Position numbers and translations under genes: made by a program | The notes under the pieces: model-generated | What the model was told of the DNA's origin: nothing | Databases searched by the model: none | What the model saw: the letters and a program-made list of their open reading frames with translations, nothing else | Part shown: one piece after another, positions 1 to 12,173 of the stretch | How positions within the stretch are numbered: position 1 is the first letter of the stretch | Layout: each line of letters begins with the position of its first letter | DNA from: Diplolepis rosae | Lineage: Eukaryota; Arthropoda; Insecta; Hymenoptera; Diplolepididae | Assembly: GCA_030998225.1 (NCBI GenBank) | Contig: JAPYXD010000686.1 | Location: forward strand, 2,480,001 to 2,544,000 | DNA length: 64,000 nt | Reading direction: 5' to 3'

Positions 1-921
1 AAAAATTCATTTGTAGGTAATTGTCACAGAATACTACAATATTCAAGTATTAAATTTTACGTATTGGGCTGTGTTTGATAATTTAAATTTTTTATTCACA
101 TTTTTAGGCACTTGGGGATTAAAATGACAAGCATCCTCGCAAGGTATCGTAATAAAAAAAAATTTCTAAAAAATTGGCACTAAATTCAACAATATTCAGG
201 TTTAAAATTTTAGGTATTGAGCAGCGTGTGATATTTCAAATTTTTTATTTACATTTTCAGGCACTTGGGATTGAAAACGTCAAACATTCCCTCTACGTAT
301 GGGGATAAAAATTCATTTGTAGGTAATTGTCACTGAATACTGCAATATTGAAGTATGACATTTTAGGTATTGAGCTGCGTTTGATATTTCTAATTTTTTA
401 TTTACATTTTCAGGCACTTGGGATTGAAAACGTCAAACATTCCCTCTACGTATGGGGATAAAAATTCATTTGTAGGTAATTGTCACAGAATACTACAATA
501 TTCAAGTATTAAATTTTACGTATTGGGCTGTGTTTGATAATTTAAATTTTTTATTCACATTTTTAGGCACTTGGGGATTAAAATGACAAGCATCCTCGCA
601 AGGTATCGTAATAAAAAAAAATTTCTAAAAAATTGGCACTAAATTCAACAATATTCAGGTTTAAAATTTTAGGTATTGAGCAGCGTGTGATATTTCAAAT
701 TTTTTATTTACATTTTCAGGCACTTGGGATTGAAAACGTCAAACATTCCCTCTACGTATGGGGATAAAAATTCATTTGTAGGTAATTGTCACTGAATACT
801 GCAATATTGAAGTATGACATTTTAGGTATTGAGCTGCGTTTGAAATTTCTAATTTTTTATTTACATTTTCAGGCACTTGGGATTGAAAACGTCAAACATT
901 CCCTCTACGTATGGGGATAAA
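1..921. repeat. 3-monomer tandem duplication (459-bp period)
   Basis: Bases 1-462 and 460-921 are nearly identical at an offset of 459 bp (3 x 153). Each carries the right half AAGTATTAAATTTTACG, a TTTCTA-type B unit (109, 568) and one or two A monomers with the TATGACATTTTAGG marker. One clear difference is TTTGATATTTCT against TTTGAAATTTCT near 379 and 838. The left copy may continue beyond the window. Confidence 0.85.
568..720 (+). repeat. B unit, divergent monomer exemplar (TTTCTA subtype)
   Basis: The unit is 153 bp and aligns with the A monomer without gaps. My base-by-base comparison gives about 54 of 80 identities over positions 1-80, then near identity to position 153. Typical motifs are GGGGATTAAAATGAC, GCATCCTCGCAAGGTATCG, an A-run of 6-10 bases and GGCACTAAATTC. 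B starts (first C of CACTTGGGG) are 109, 568, 2249, 2859, 3164, 4540, 5760, 6371, 6676, 8052, 8510, 9580, 11258, 11868, 12174, 13855, 15534, 15992, 16448, 16754, 18133, 19048, 20422, 21796, 22710, 24389, 24847, 25305, 25610, 26987, 27905, 28364, 29587, 30045, 30503, 30808, 32183, 33099, 33556, 35086, 35543, 36918, 37987, 38446, 40281, 40891, 42116, 43190, 43648, 45326, 46242, 46853, 47771, 48535, 50218, 51137, 52360, 54350, 55421, 56183, 57711, 58019, 58784, 60008, 60315, 61080 and 62762. Confidence 0.92.
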
Positions 922-2248
922 AATTTATTTGTAGGTAATTGTCACTGAATACTACAATATTGAGGTTTAAAATTTTAGGTATTGAGCAGCGTTTGATATT
1001 TCAAATTTTTTATTTACATTTTCTGGCACTTGGGATTGAAAACGTCAAATATTCCCTCTACGTATGGGGATAAAAATTTATTTGTAGGTAATTGTCACTG
1101 AATACTACAATATTGAAGTATGAATTATTAGATATTGAGCTGCGTTTGATATTTCAAATTTTTTATTTACATTTTTAGGCACTTGGGTTTGAAAACGTCA
1201 AAAATTCCCTCTACGTATGGGGATAAAAATTCATTTGCAGGTAATTGTCACAGAATACTACAATATACAAGTAATAAATTTTACGTATTGGGCTGCGTTT
1301 GATATTTCAAATCTTTTATTTTCATTTTTAGGCAATTGGGATTGAAAACGTCAAACATTCCCTCTACGTATGGGGATAAAAATTTATTTGTAAGTAATTG
1401 TCACTGAATACTACAATATTCAGGTTTAAAATTTTAGGTATTGAGCTGCGTTTGATATTTCAAATTTTTTATTTACATTTTCTGGCACTTGGGATTGAAA
1501 ACGTCAAACATTCCCTCTACGTATGGGGATAAAAATTCATTTGTAGGTAATTGTCACTGAATACTACAATATTGAAGTATGAAATATTAGATATTGAGCT
1601 GCGTTTGATATTTCAAATTTTTTATTCACATTTTTAGTCACTTGGGATTTAAAACGTCAACAGTCCCTCTACGCATGGGGATAAAAATTCATTTTTAGGT
1701 AATTGTCACTGAATTCTACAATATTCAGGTTTAAAATTTTATGTATTGAGCAGCGTGTGATATTTCAAATTTTTTATTCTCATTTTTAGGCACTTGGGAT
1801 TGAAAACGTCAAACATTCCCTCTACGTATGGGGATAAAAATTCATTTGTAGGTAATTGTTACTGAATTCTACAATATTCAGGTTTAAAATTTTAGGCATT
1901 GAGCTGCGTTTGATATTTCAAATTTTTTATTTACATTTTCTGGCACTTGGGATTGAAAACGTCAAATATTCCCTCTACGTATGGGGATAAAAATTCATTT
2001 GTAGGTAATTGTCACTGAATACTACAATATTGAAGTATGATATATTAGATATTGGGCTGTGTTTGATATTTCAAATTTTTCATTTACATTTTTAGGCACT
2101 TGGGATTGAAAACGTCAACATTCCCTCTACGCATGGGGATAAAAATTCATTTTTAGGCAATTGTCACAGAATACTACAATATTCAAGTGTTAAATTTTAG
2201 GTGTTGGGCTGTGTTTGATAATTTAAATTTTTTATTCTCATTTTTAGG
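568..2248. repeat. 11-monomer HOR variant, copy 1 (1,681 bp)
   Basis: The B unit at 568 is followed by ten A monomers. Ordered markers are TGACATTTTAGG with GAAATTTCTAATT, GAATTATTAGATATTG, AATATACAAGTAATAA, GTAAGTAATTG, GAAATATTAG, ACAGTCCCTCTACGCATGG, TTTTATGTATTGAGCAGCG, GGCATTGAGCTGCG, GATATATTAGATATTGGG and ACGCATGGGG with GGTGTTGGGCTGTG. Similar blocks start at 9580, 13855 and 22710. Compared with the 9-mer it has extra monomers around the TTTTATGTATTG marker. Confidence 0.8.
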
Positions 2249-3163
2249 CACTTGGGGATTAAAATGACAAACATCCCCGCAAGGTATCGTAAAAAAAAAT
2301 TTTCTGACAAATTTGCACTAAATTCTACAATATTCGGGTTTAAAATTTTAGGTACTGAGCTGCGTTTGATATTTCAAATTTTTTATTTACATTTTAAGGC
2401 ACTTGGGATTGAAAACGTCAAAAATTCCATCTACGTATGAGGATAAAAATTCATTTGCAGGTAATTGTCACAGAATACTACAATATTCAAGTATTAAATT
2501 TTACGTATTGGGCTGTGTTTGATAATTTAAATTTTTTATTCACATTTTGAGGCACTTGGGATTGAAAACGTCAAACATTCCCTCTACGTATGGGGATAAA
2601 AATTTATTTGTAGGTAATTGTCACTGAATACTACAATATTCAGGTTTAAAGTTTTAGGTATTGAGCAGCGTGTGATATTTCAAATTTTTTATTTGCCTTT
2701 TCTGGCACTTGCGATTGAAAACGTCAAACATTCCCTCTACGTATGGGGATAAAAATTCATTTGTAGGTAATTGTCACTGAATACTGCAATATTCACGTAT
2801 AAAATTTTACGTATTGGGCTGAGTTTGATATTTAAAATTTTTTATTAACATTTTTAGGCACTTGCGGATTAAAATGACAAGCATCCTCGCAAGGTATCGT
2901 AAAAAAAAAAATTTCTAAAAAATTGGCACTAAATTCAACAATATTCAGGTTTAAAATTTTAGGTATTGAGCAGCGTGTGATATTTCAAATTGTTTATTTA
3001 CATTTTTAGGCACCTGGGTTTGAAAACGTCAAACATTCCCTCTACGTATGGGGATAAAAATTCATTTGTAGGTAATTGTCACAGAATACTACAATATTCA
3101 AGTATTAAATTTTACGTATTGGGCTGTGTTTGATAATTTAAATTTTTTATTCACATTTTTAGG
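2249..3163. repeat. 6-monomer lead block (B spacing 4+2)
   Basis: B units lie at 2249 (CTGAC subtype) and 2859 (variant CTTGCGGATT). Markers are CCATCTACGTATGAGG, TTTTGAGGCAC, AAAGTTTTAGG, TTTGCCTTTTCTGG and CTTGCGATTG. It corresponds to the 8-monomer lead block at 15534 minus one A monomer and one B unit, as expected from one unequal exchange. The block is repeated at 5760 with offset 3,512 bp. Confidence 0.8.
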
Positions 3164-4539
3164 CACTTGGGGATTAAAATGACAAGCATCCTCGCAAGGT
3201 ATCGTAATAAAAAAAAATTTCTAAAAAATTGGCACTAAATTCAACAATATTCAGGTTTAAAATTTTAGGTATTGAGCAGCGTGTGATATTTCAAATTTTT
3301 TATTTACATTTTCAGGCACTTGGGATTGAAAACGTCAAACATTCCCTCTACGTATGGGGATAAAAATTCATTTGTAGGTAATTGTCACTGAATACTGCAA
3401 TATTGAAGTATGACATTTTAGGTATTGAGCTGCGTTTGAAATTTCTAATTTTTTATTTACATTTTCAGGCACTTGGGATTGAAAACGTCAAACATTCCCT
3501 CTACGTATGGGGATAAAAATTTATTTGTAGGTAATTGTCACTGAATACTACAATATTCAGGTTTAGAATTTTAGGTATTGAGCTGCGTTTGATATTTCTA
3601 ATTTTTTATTTACATTTTCTGGCACTTGGGATTGAAAACGTCAAACATTCCTTCTACGTATGGGGATAAAAATTCATTTGTAGGTAATTGTCACTGAATT
3701 CTACAATATTCAGGTTTAAAATTTTAGGTATTGAGCAGCGTGTGATATTTCAAATTTTTTATTTACATTTTCTGGCAATTGGGATTGAAAACGTCAAACA
3801 TTCCCTCTACGTATGGGGATAAAAATTTATTTGTAAGTAATTGTCACTGAATACTACAATATTGAAGTATGAATTATTAGATATTGAGCTGGGTTTGATA
3901 TTTCAAATTTTTTATTTACATTTTTAGGCACTTGGGTTTGAAAACGTCAAAAATTCCCTCTACGTATGGGGATAAGAATTCATTTGCAGCTAATTGTCAC
4001 AGAATACTACAATATTCAAGTATTAAATTTTACGTATTGGGCTGCGTTTGATATTTCAAATCTTTTATTTTCATTTTTAGGCAATTGGGATTGAAAACGT
4101 CAAACATTCCCTCTACGTATGGGGATAAAAATTTATTTGTAAGTAATTGTCACTGAATACTACAATATTCAGGTTTAAAATTTTAGGTATTGAGCTGCGT
4201 TTGATATTTCAAATTTTTTATTTACATTTTCTGGCACTTGGGATTGAAAACGTCAAACATTCCCTCTACGTATGGGGATAAAAATTCATTTGTAGGTAAT
4301 TGTCACTGAATACTACAATATTGAAGTATGAAATATTAGATATTGAGCTGCGTTTGATATTTCAAATTTTTTATTTACATTTTCTGGCACTTGGGATTGA
4401 AAACGTCAACATTCCCTCTACGTATGGGGATAAAAATTCATTTTTAGGCAATTGTCACAGAATACTACAATATTCAAGTGTTAAATTTTAGGTGTTGGGC
4501 TGTGTTTGATAATTTAAATTTTTTATTCACATTTTTAGG
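3164..4539. repeat. 9-monomer HOR, copy 1
   Basis: A TTTCTA-type B unit plus eight A monomers (1,376 bp). It follows the order defined at 30808-32182: GAAATTTCTAATT, TTTAGAATTTTAGG, CCTTCTACG, GAATTATTAG, TTTGCAGG with AAGTATTAAATTTTACG, GTAAGTAATTG, GAAATATTAG, then the GGTGTTGGGCTGTG monomer before the next B. Position 5 differs from the exemplar in CAATTGGGATTG and GCTGGGTTTG. Confidence 0.85.
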
Positions 4540-5759
4540 CACTTGGGGATTAAAATGACAAACAACCCCGCAAGGTATCGTAAAAAAAAAATTTTCTGAC
4601 AAATTGGCACTAAATTCAACAATATTCGGATTTAAAATTTTACGTATTGGGCTGAGTTTGATATTTCAAATTTTTTATTTACATTTTCTGGCACTTGGGA
4701 TTGAAAACGTCAAACATTCCCTCTACGTATGGGGATAAAAATTCATTTGTAGGTAATTGTCACTGAATACTACAGTATTGAAGTATGACATTTTAGGTAT
4801 TGAGCTGCGTTTGATATTTCTAATTTTTTATTTACATTTTCTGGCAATTGGGATTGAAAACGTCAAACATTTCCTCTACGTATGGGGATAAAAATTCATT
4901 TTTAGGTAATTGTCACAGAATACTACAATATTCAGGTTTAAAATTTTAGGTAATGAGCTGCGTTTGATATTTCAAATTTTTTATTTACATTTTCTGGCAC
5001 TTGGGATTGAAAACGTCAAACATTCCCTCTACGTATGGGGATAAAAATTCATTTGTAGGTAATTGTCACTGAATACTACAATATTGAAGTATGAAATATT
5101 AGATATTGAGCTGCGTTTGATATTTCAAATTTTTTATTCACATTTTTAGGCACTTGGGATTGAAAACGTCACATTCCCTCTACGCATGGGGATAAAAATT
5201 CATTTTTAGGTAATTGTCACAGAATACTACAATATTCAGGTTTAAAATTTTATGTATTGAGCAGCGTGTGATATTTCAAATTTTTTATTCTCATTTTTAG
5301 GCACTTGGGATTGAAAACGTCAAACATTCCCTCTACGTATGGGGATAAAAATTTATTTGTAAGTAATTGTCACTGAATACTACAATATTCAGGTTTAAAA
5401 TTTTAGGTATTGAGCTGCGTTTGATATTTCAAATTTTTTATTTACATTTTCTGGCACTTGGGATTGAAAACGTCAAACATTCCCTCTACGTATGGGGATA
5501 AAAATTTATTTGTAGGTAATTGTCACTGAATACTACAATATTGAAGTATGAAATATTAGATATTGAGCTGCGTTTGATATTTCAAATTTTTTATTTACAT
5601 TTTTAGGCACTTGGGATTGAAAACGTCAACATTCCCTCTACGCATGGGGATGAAAATTCATTTTTAGGTAATTGTCACAGAATACTACAATATTCAAGTG
5701 TTAAATTTTAGGTGTTGGGCTGTGTTTGATAATTTAAATTTTTTATTCACATTTTTAGG
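4540..5759. repeat. 8-monomer block with the TTTTATGTATTG marker
   Basis: The B unit at 4540 (CTGAC subtype) is followed by seven A monomers. It carries GTCACATTCCCTC (a 2-bp shortened AACATTCCC) near 5169 and TTTTATGTATTGAGCAGCG near 5248, both shared with the 11-monomer family. It is best read as a shortened member of that family. Confidence 0.75.
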
Positions 5760-6675
5760 CACTTGGGGATTAAAATGACAAACATCCCCGCAAGGTATCG
5801 TAAAAAAAAAATTTTCTGACAAATTTGCACTAAATTCTACAATATTCGGGTTTAAAATTTTAGGTACTGAGCTGCGTTTGATATTTCAAATTTTTTATTT
5901 ACATTTTAAGGCACTTGGGATTGAAAACGTCAAAAATTCCATCTACGTATGAGGATAAAAATTCATTTGCAGGTAATTGTCACAGAATACTACAATATTC
6001 AAGTATTAAATTTTACGTATTGGGCTGTGTTTGATAATTTAAATTTTTTATTCACATTTTGAGGCACTTGGGATTGAAAACGTCAAACATTCCCTCTACG
6101 TATGGGGATAAAAATTTATTTGTAGGTAATTGTCACTGAATACTACAATATTCAGGTTTAAAGTTTTAGGTATTGAGCAGCGTGTGATATTTCAAATTTT
6201 TTATTTGCCTTTTCTGGCACTTGGGATTGAAAACGTCAAACATTTCCTCTACGTATGGGGATAAAAATTCATTTGTAGGTAATTGTCACTGAATACTGCA
6301 ATATTGAAGTATGACATTTTACGTATTGGGCTGTGTTTGATAATTTAAATTTTTTATTCACATTTTTAGGCACTTGGGGATTAAAATGACAAGCATCCTC
6401 GCAAGGTATCGTAAAAAAAAAAATTTCTAAAAAATTGGCACTAAATTCAACAATATTCAGGTTTAAAATTTTAGGTATTGAGCAGCGTGTGATATTTCAA
6501 ATTGTTTATTTACATTTTTAGGCACCTGGGTTTGAAAACGTCAAACATTCCCTCTACGTATGGGGATAAAAATTCATTTGTAGGTAATTGTCACAGAATA
6601 CTACAATATTCAAGTATTAAATTTTACGTATTGGGCTGTGTTTGATAATTTAAATTTTTTATTCACATTTTTAGG
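5760..6675. repeat. 6-monomer lead block, duplicate of 2249-3163
   Basis: B units at 5760 and 6371 sit 3,511-3,512 bp after those at 2249 and 2859. The ordered markers CCATCTACGTATGAGG, TTTTGAGGCAC, AAAGTTTTAGG and TTTGCCTTTTCTGG are the same. The last monomer differs from copy 1: GAAGTATGACATTTTACG replaces CACGTATAAAATTTTACG, and the B at 6371 is GGGGATT rather than GCGGATT. Confidence 0.82.
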
Positions 6676-8051
6676 CACTTGGGGATTAAAATGACAAGCA
6701 TCCTCGCAAGGTATCGTAATAAAAAAAAATTTCTAAAAAATTGGCACTAAATTCAACAATATTCAGGTTTAAAATTTTAGGTATTGAGCAGCGTGTGATA
6801 TTTCAAATTTTTTATTTACATTTTCAGGCACTTGGGATTGAAAACGTCAAACATTCCCTCTACGTATGGGGATAAAAATTCATTTGTAGGTAATTGTCAC
6901 TGAATACTGCAATATTGAAGTATTACATTTTAGGTATTGAGCTGCGTTTGAAATTTCTAATTTTTTATTTACATTTTCAGGCACTTGGGATTGAAAACGT
7001 CAAACATTCCCTCTACGTATGGGGATAAAAATTTATTTGTAGGTAATTGTCACTGAATACTACAATATTCAGGTTTAGAATTTTAGGTATTGAGCTGCGT
7101 TTGATATTTTAAATTTTTTATTTACATTTTCTGGCACTTGGGATTGAAAACGTCAAACATTCCTTCTACGTATGGGGATAAAAATTCATTTGTAGGTAAT
7201 TGTCACTGAATTCTACAATATTCAGGTTTAAAATTTTAGGTATTGAGCAGCGTGTGATATTTCAAATTTTTTATTTACATTTTCTGGCAATTGGGATTGA
7301 AAACGTCAAACATTCCCTCTACGTATGGGGATAAAAATTTATTTGTAGGTAATTGTCACTGAATACTACAATATTGAAGTATGAATTATTAGATATTGAG
7401 CTGCGTTTGATATTTCAAATTTTTTATTTACATTTTTAGGCACTTGGGTTTGAAAACGTCAAAAATTCCCTCTACGTATGGGGATAAGAATTCATTTGCA
7501 GGTAATTGTCACAGAATACTACAATATACAAGTAATAAATTTTACGTATTGGGCTGCGTTTGATATTTCAAATTTTTTATTTACATTTTCTGGCAATTGG
7601 GATTGAAAACGTCAAACATTCCCTCTACGTATGGGGATAAAAATTTATTTGTAAGTAATTGTCACTGAATACTACAATATTCAGGTTTAAAATTTTAGGT
7701 ATTGAGCTGCGTTTGATATTTCAAATTTTTTATTTACATTTTCTGGCACTTGGGATTGAAAACGTCAAACATTCCCTCTACGTATGGGGATAAAAATTTA
7801 TTTGTTGGTAATTGTCACTGAATACTACAATATTGAAGTATGAAATATTAGATATTGAGCTGCGTTTGATATTTCAAATTTTTTATTTACATTTTTAGGC
7901 ACTTGGGATTGAAAACGTCAACATTCCCTCTACGCATGGGGATAAAAATTCATTTTTAGGCAATTGTCACAGAATACTACAATATTCAAGTGTTAAATTT
8001 TAGGTGTTGGGCTGTGTTTGATAATTTAAATTTTTTATTCACATTTTTAGG
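6676..8051. repeat. 9-monomer HOR, copy 2
   Basis: This copy lies 3,512 bp after copy 1 and is nearly identical to it, including CAATTGGGATTG at position 5. Differences include GTATTACATTTTAGG at position 2, and a GAATTATTAG monomer that keeps GAGCTGCG where copy 1 has GAGCTGGG. It ends at the B unit at 8052. Confidence 0.85.
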
Positions 8052-9579
8052 CACTTGGGGATTAAAATGACAAACAACCCCGCAAGGTATCGTAAAAAAA
8101 AAATTTTCTGACAAATTGGCACTAAATTCAACAATATTCGGGTTTAAAATTTTAGGTACTGAGCTGTGTTTGATATTTCAAATTTTTTATTTACATTTTC
8201 TGGCACTTGCGATTGAAAACGTCAAACATTCCCTCTACGTATGGGGATAAAAATTCATTTGTAGGTAATTGTCACTGAATACTGCAATATTCACGTTTAA
8301 AATTTTAGGTATTGAGCTGCGTTTGATATTTCAAATTGTTTATTTACATTTTCAGGCACTTGGGATTGAAAACGTCAAACATTCCCTCTACGTATGGGGA
8401 TAAAAATTCATTTGTAGGTAATTGTCACAGAATACTACAATATTCAAGTATTAAATTTTACGTATTGGGCTGTGTTTGATAATTTAAATTTTTTATTCAC
8501 ATTTTTAGGCACTTGGGGATTAAAATGACAAGCATCCTCGCAAGGTATCGTAATAAAAAAAAATTTCTAAAAAATTGGCACTAAATTCAACAATATTCAG
8601 GTTTAAAATTTTAGGTATTGGGCTGCGTTTGATATTTCAAATCTTTTATTTACATTTTTAGGCACTTGGGATTGAAAACGTCAAACATTCCTTCTACGTA
8701 TGGGGATAAAAATTCATTTGTAGGTAATTGTCACTGAATTCTACAATATTCAGGTTTAAAATTTTAGGTATTGAGCAGCGTGTGATATTTCAAATTTTTT
8801 ATTTACATTTTCTGGCACTTGGGATTGAAAACGTCAAACATTCCCTCTACGTATGGGGATAAAAATTTATTTGTAGGTAATTGTCACTGAATACTACAAT
8901 ATTGAAGTATGAAATATTAGATATTGAGCTGCGTTTGATATTTCAAATTTTTTATTTACATTTTTAGGCACTTGGGATTGAAAACGTCAAAAATTCCCAC
9001 TACGTATGGGGATAAAAATTCATTTGCAGGTAATTGTCACAGAATACTACAATATTCATGTAATAAATTTTACGTATTGGGCTGCGTTTGATATTTCAAA
9101 TTTTTTATTCACATTTTGAGGCACTTGGGATTGAAAACGTCAAACATTCCCTCTACGTATGGGGATAAAAATTTATTTGTAGGTAATTGTCACTGAATAC
9201 TACAATATTCAGGTTTAAAATTTTAGGTATTGAGCTGCGTTTGATATTTCAAATTTTTTATTTACATTTTCTGGCACTTGGGATTGAAAACGTCAAACAT
9301 TCCCTCTACGTATGGGGATAAAAATTAATTTGTAGGTAATTGTCACTGAATACTACAATATTGCAGTATGAAATATTAGATATTGAGCTGCGTTTGATAT
9401 TTCAAATTTTTTATTTACATTTTTAGGCACTTGGGATTGAAAACGTCAACATTCCCTCTACGCATGGGGATGAAAATTCATTTTTAGGTAATTGTCACAG
9501 AATACTACAATATTCAAGTGTTAAATTTTAGGTGTTGGGCTGTGTTTGATAATTTAAATTTTTTATTCACATTTTTAGG
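8052..9579. repeat. 3-monomer block plus 7-monomer shortened HOR
   Basis: B units lie at 8052 (CTGAC) and 8510 (TTTCTA). From 8510 the block runs B, CCTTCTACG, GAAATATTAG, AATTCCCACTACG with ATTCATGTAATAA, TTTTGAGG, GCAGTATGAAATATTAG, and ACGCATGGGGATGAAAATTC with GGTGTTGGGCTGTG. Positions 2 and 3 of the 9-mer are missing, so the B right half runs directly into a CCTTCTACG monomer. Confidence 0.75.
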
Positions 9580-11257
9580 CACTTGGGGATTAAAATGACA
9601 AGCATCCCCGCAAGGTATCGTAAAAAAAAATTTCTGACAAATTTGCACTAAATTCTACAATATTCAGGTTTAAAATTTTAGGTACTGAGCTGCGTTTGAT
9701 ATTTCAAATTTTTTATTTACATTTTCAGGCACTTGGGATTGAAAACTTCAAACATTCCCTCTACGTATGGGGATAAAAATTCATTTGTAGGTAATTGTCA
9801 CTGAATACTGTAATATTGAAGTATGACATTTTAGGTATTGAGCTGCGTTTGAAATATCTAATTTTTTATTTACATTTTCAGGCACTTGGGATTGAAAACG
9901 TCAAACATTCCCTCTACGTATGGGGATATAAGTTGGTGTGTAGGTAATTGTCACTGAATACTACAATATTCAGGTTTAAAATTTTAGGTATTGAGCAGCG
10001 TGTGATATTTCAAATTTTTTATTTACATTTTCTGGCACTTGGGATTGAAAACGTCAAATATTCCCTCTACGTATGGGGATAAAAATTTATTTGTAGGTAA
10101 TTGTCACTGAATACTACAATATTGAAGTATGAATTATTAGATATTGAGCTGCGTTTGATATTTCAAATTTTTTATTTACATTTTTAGGCACTTGGGTTTG
10201 AAAACGTCAAAAATTCCCTCTACGTATGGGGATAAAAATTCATTTGCAGGTAATTGTCACAGAATACTACAATATACAAGTAATAAATTTTACGTATTGG
10301 GCTGCGTTTGATATTTCAAATCTTTTATTTTCATTTTTAGGCAATTGGGATTGAAAACGTCAAACATTCCCTCTACGTATGGGGATAAAAATTTATTTGT
10401 AAGTAATTTTCACTGACTACTACAATATTCAGGTTTAAAATTTTAGGCATTGAGCTGCGTTTGATATTTCAAATTTTTTATTTACATTTTCTGGCACTTG
10501 GGATTGAAAACGTCAAATATTCCCACTACGTAGGGGGATAAAAATTAATTTGTAGGTAATTGTCACTGAATACTACAATATTGAAGTATGAAATATTAGA
10601 TATTGAGCTGCGTTTGATCTTTCAAATTTTTTATTTACATTTTTAGGCACCTGGGATTGAAAACGTCACATTCCCTCTACGCATGGGGATAAAAATTCAT
10701 TTTTAGGTAATTGTCACTGAATACTACAATATTCAGGTTTAAAATTTTATGTATTGAGCAGCGTGTGATATTTCAAATTTTTTATTCACATTTTGAGGCA
10801 CTTGGGATTGAAAACGTCAAACATTCCCTCAACGTATGCGGATAAAAATTTATTTGTAGGTAATTGTCACTGAATACTACAATATTCAGGTTTAAAATTT
10901 TAGGCATTGAGCTGCGTTTGATATTTCAAATTTTTTATTTACATTTTCTGGCACTTGGGATTGAAAACGTCAAATATTCCCTCTACGTATGGGGATAAAA
11001 ATTCATTTGTAGGTAATTGTCACTGAATACTACAATATTGAAGTATGATATATTAGATATTGGGCTGTGTTTGATAATTTAAATTTTTCATTTACATTTT
11101 TAGGCACTTGGGATTGAAAACGTCAACATTCCCTCTACGCATGGGGATAAAAATTCATTTTTTAGGTAATTGTCACAGAATACTACAATATTCAAGTGTT
11201 AAATTTTAGGTGTTGGGCTGTGTTTGATAATTTAAATTTTTTATTCACATTTTTAGG
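9580..11257. repeat. 11-monomer HOR variant, copy 2 (1,678 bp)
   Basis: The B unit at 9580 is followed by ten A monomers with the order seen at 568: GTATGACATT, GAATTATTAG, AATATACAAGTAATAA, GGCATTGAGC, GAAATATTAG, GTCACATTCCC with TTTTATGTATTG, CTCAACGTATGCGG, GATATATTAGATATTGGG and the pre-B monomer. It also contains the divergent patch at 9926. Confidence 0.8.
9926..9941. other. Divergent patch inside an A monomer
   Basis: The usual GGGGATAAAAATTTATTTGTAGG reads GGGGATATAAGTTGGTGTG then TAGG here. About seven changes crowd into 16 bp while the flanks are normal. No other copy in the window shows this form. Confidence 0.7.
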
Positions 11258-12173
11258 CACTTGAGGATTGAAAACGACAAACATCCCCGCAAGGTATCGT
11301 AAAAAAAATTTTCTGACAAATTTGCACTAAATTCTACAATATTCGGGTTTAAAATTTTAGGTACTGAGCTGCGTTTGATATTTCAAATTTTTTATTTACA
11401 TTTTAAGGCACTTGGGATTGAAAACGTCAAAAATTCCATCTACGTATGAGGATAAAAATTCATTTGCAGGTAATTGTCACAGAATACTACAATATTCAAG
11501 TATTTAATTTTAAGTATTGAGCTGTGTTTGATAATTTAAATTTTTTATTCACATTTTGAGGCACTTGGGATTGAAAACGTCAAACATTCCCTCTACGTAT
11601 GGGGATAAAAATTTATTTGTAGGTAATTGTCACTGAATACTACAATATTCAGGTTTAAAGTTTTAGGTATTGAGCAGCGTGTGATATTTCAAATTTTTTA
11701 TTTACTGTTTTAGGCACTTGGGATTGAAAACGTCAAACATTTCCTCTACGTATGGGGATAAAAATTCATTTGTAGGTAATTGTCACTGAATACTGCAATA
11801 TTGAAGTATGACATTTTACGTATTGGGCTGTGTTTGATAATTTAAATTTTTTATTCACATTTTTAGGCACTTGGGGATTAAAATGACAAGCATCCTCGCA
11901 AGGTATCGTAATAAAAAAAAATTTCTAAAAAATTGGCACTAAATTCAACAATATTCAGGTTTAAAATTTTAGGTATTGAGCTGCGTTTGATATATCAAAT
12001 TGTTTATTTACATTTTTAGGCACCTGGGATTGAAAACGTCAAACATTCCCTCTACGTATGGGGATAAAAATTCATTTGTAGGTAATTGTCACAGAATACT
12101 ACAATATTCAAGTATTAAATTTTACGTATTGGGCTGTGTTTGATAATTTAAATTTTTTATTCACATTTTTAGG
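11258..12173. repeat. 6-monomer lead block (B spacing 4+2)
   Basis: B units lie at 11258 and 11868. The first is mosaic at its start: CTTGAGGATTGAAAACGAC combines the A-like GATTGAAAACG with a B-like remainder. Markers CCATCTACGTATGAGG, AAGTATTTAATTTTAAG, TTTTGAGG and AAAGTTTTAGG match the blocks at 2249 and 5760. TTTACTGTTTTAGG replaces TTTGCCTTTTCTGG. Confidence 0.78.

Noticed and set aside
2252..2440. 62-65-codon open frames in B units (also 18136, 33102, 35089, 36921, 40284, 40894, 56186)
   Set aside because: They start at TTG inside CACTTGGGG, exist only where the A-run length is right, end at the TATGAGG or GGGGATAAAA stop shared by neighbouring monomers, and have no signal of conserved coding. 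They are by-products of the repeat.
4300..4491. Open frames of 63-69 codons through A monomers (also 46613, 48295, 49978)
   Set aside because: They start at a TTG, or at a similar non-ATG codon, in AATTGTCACTG and stay open only because a 1-bp shortened GTCAACATTCCC monomer shifts the frame. There is no independent evidence of a gene.
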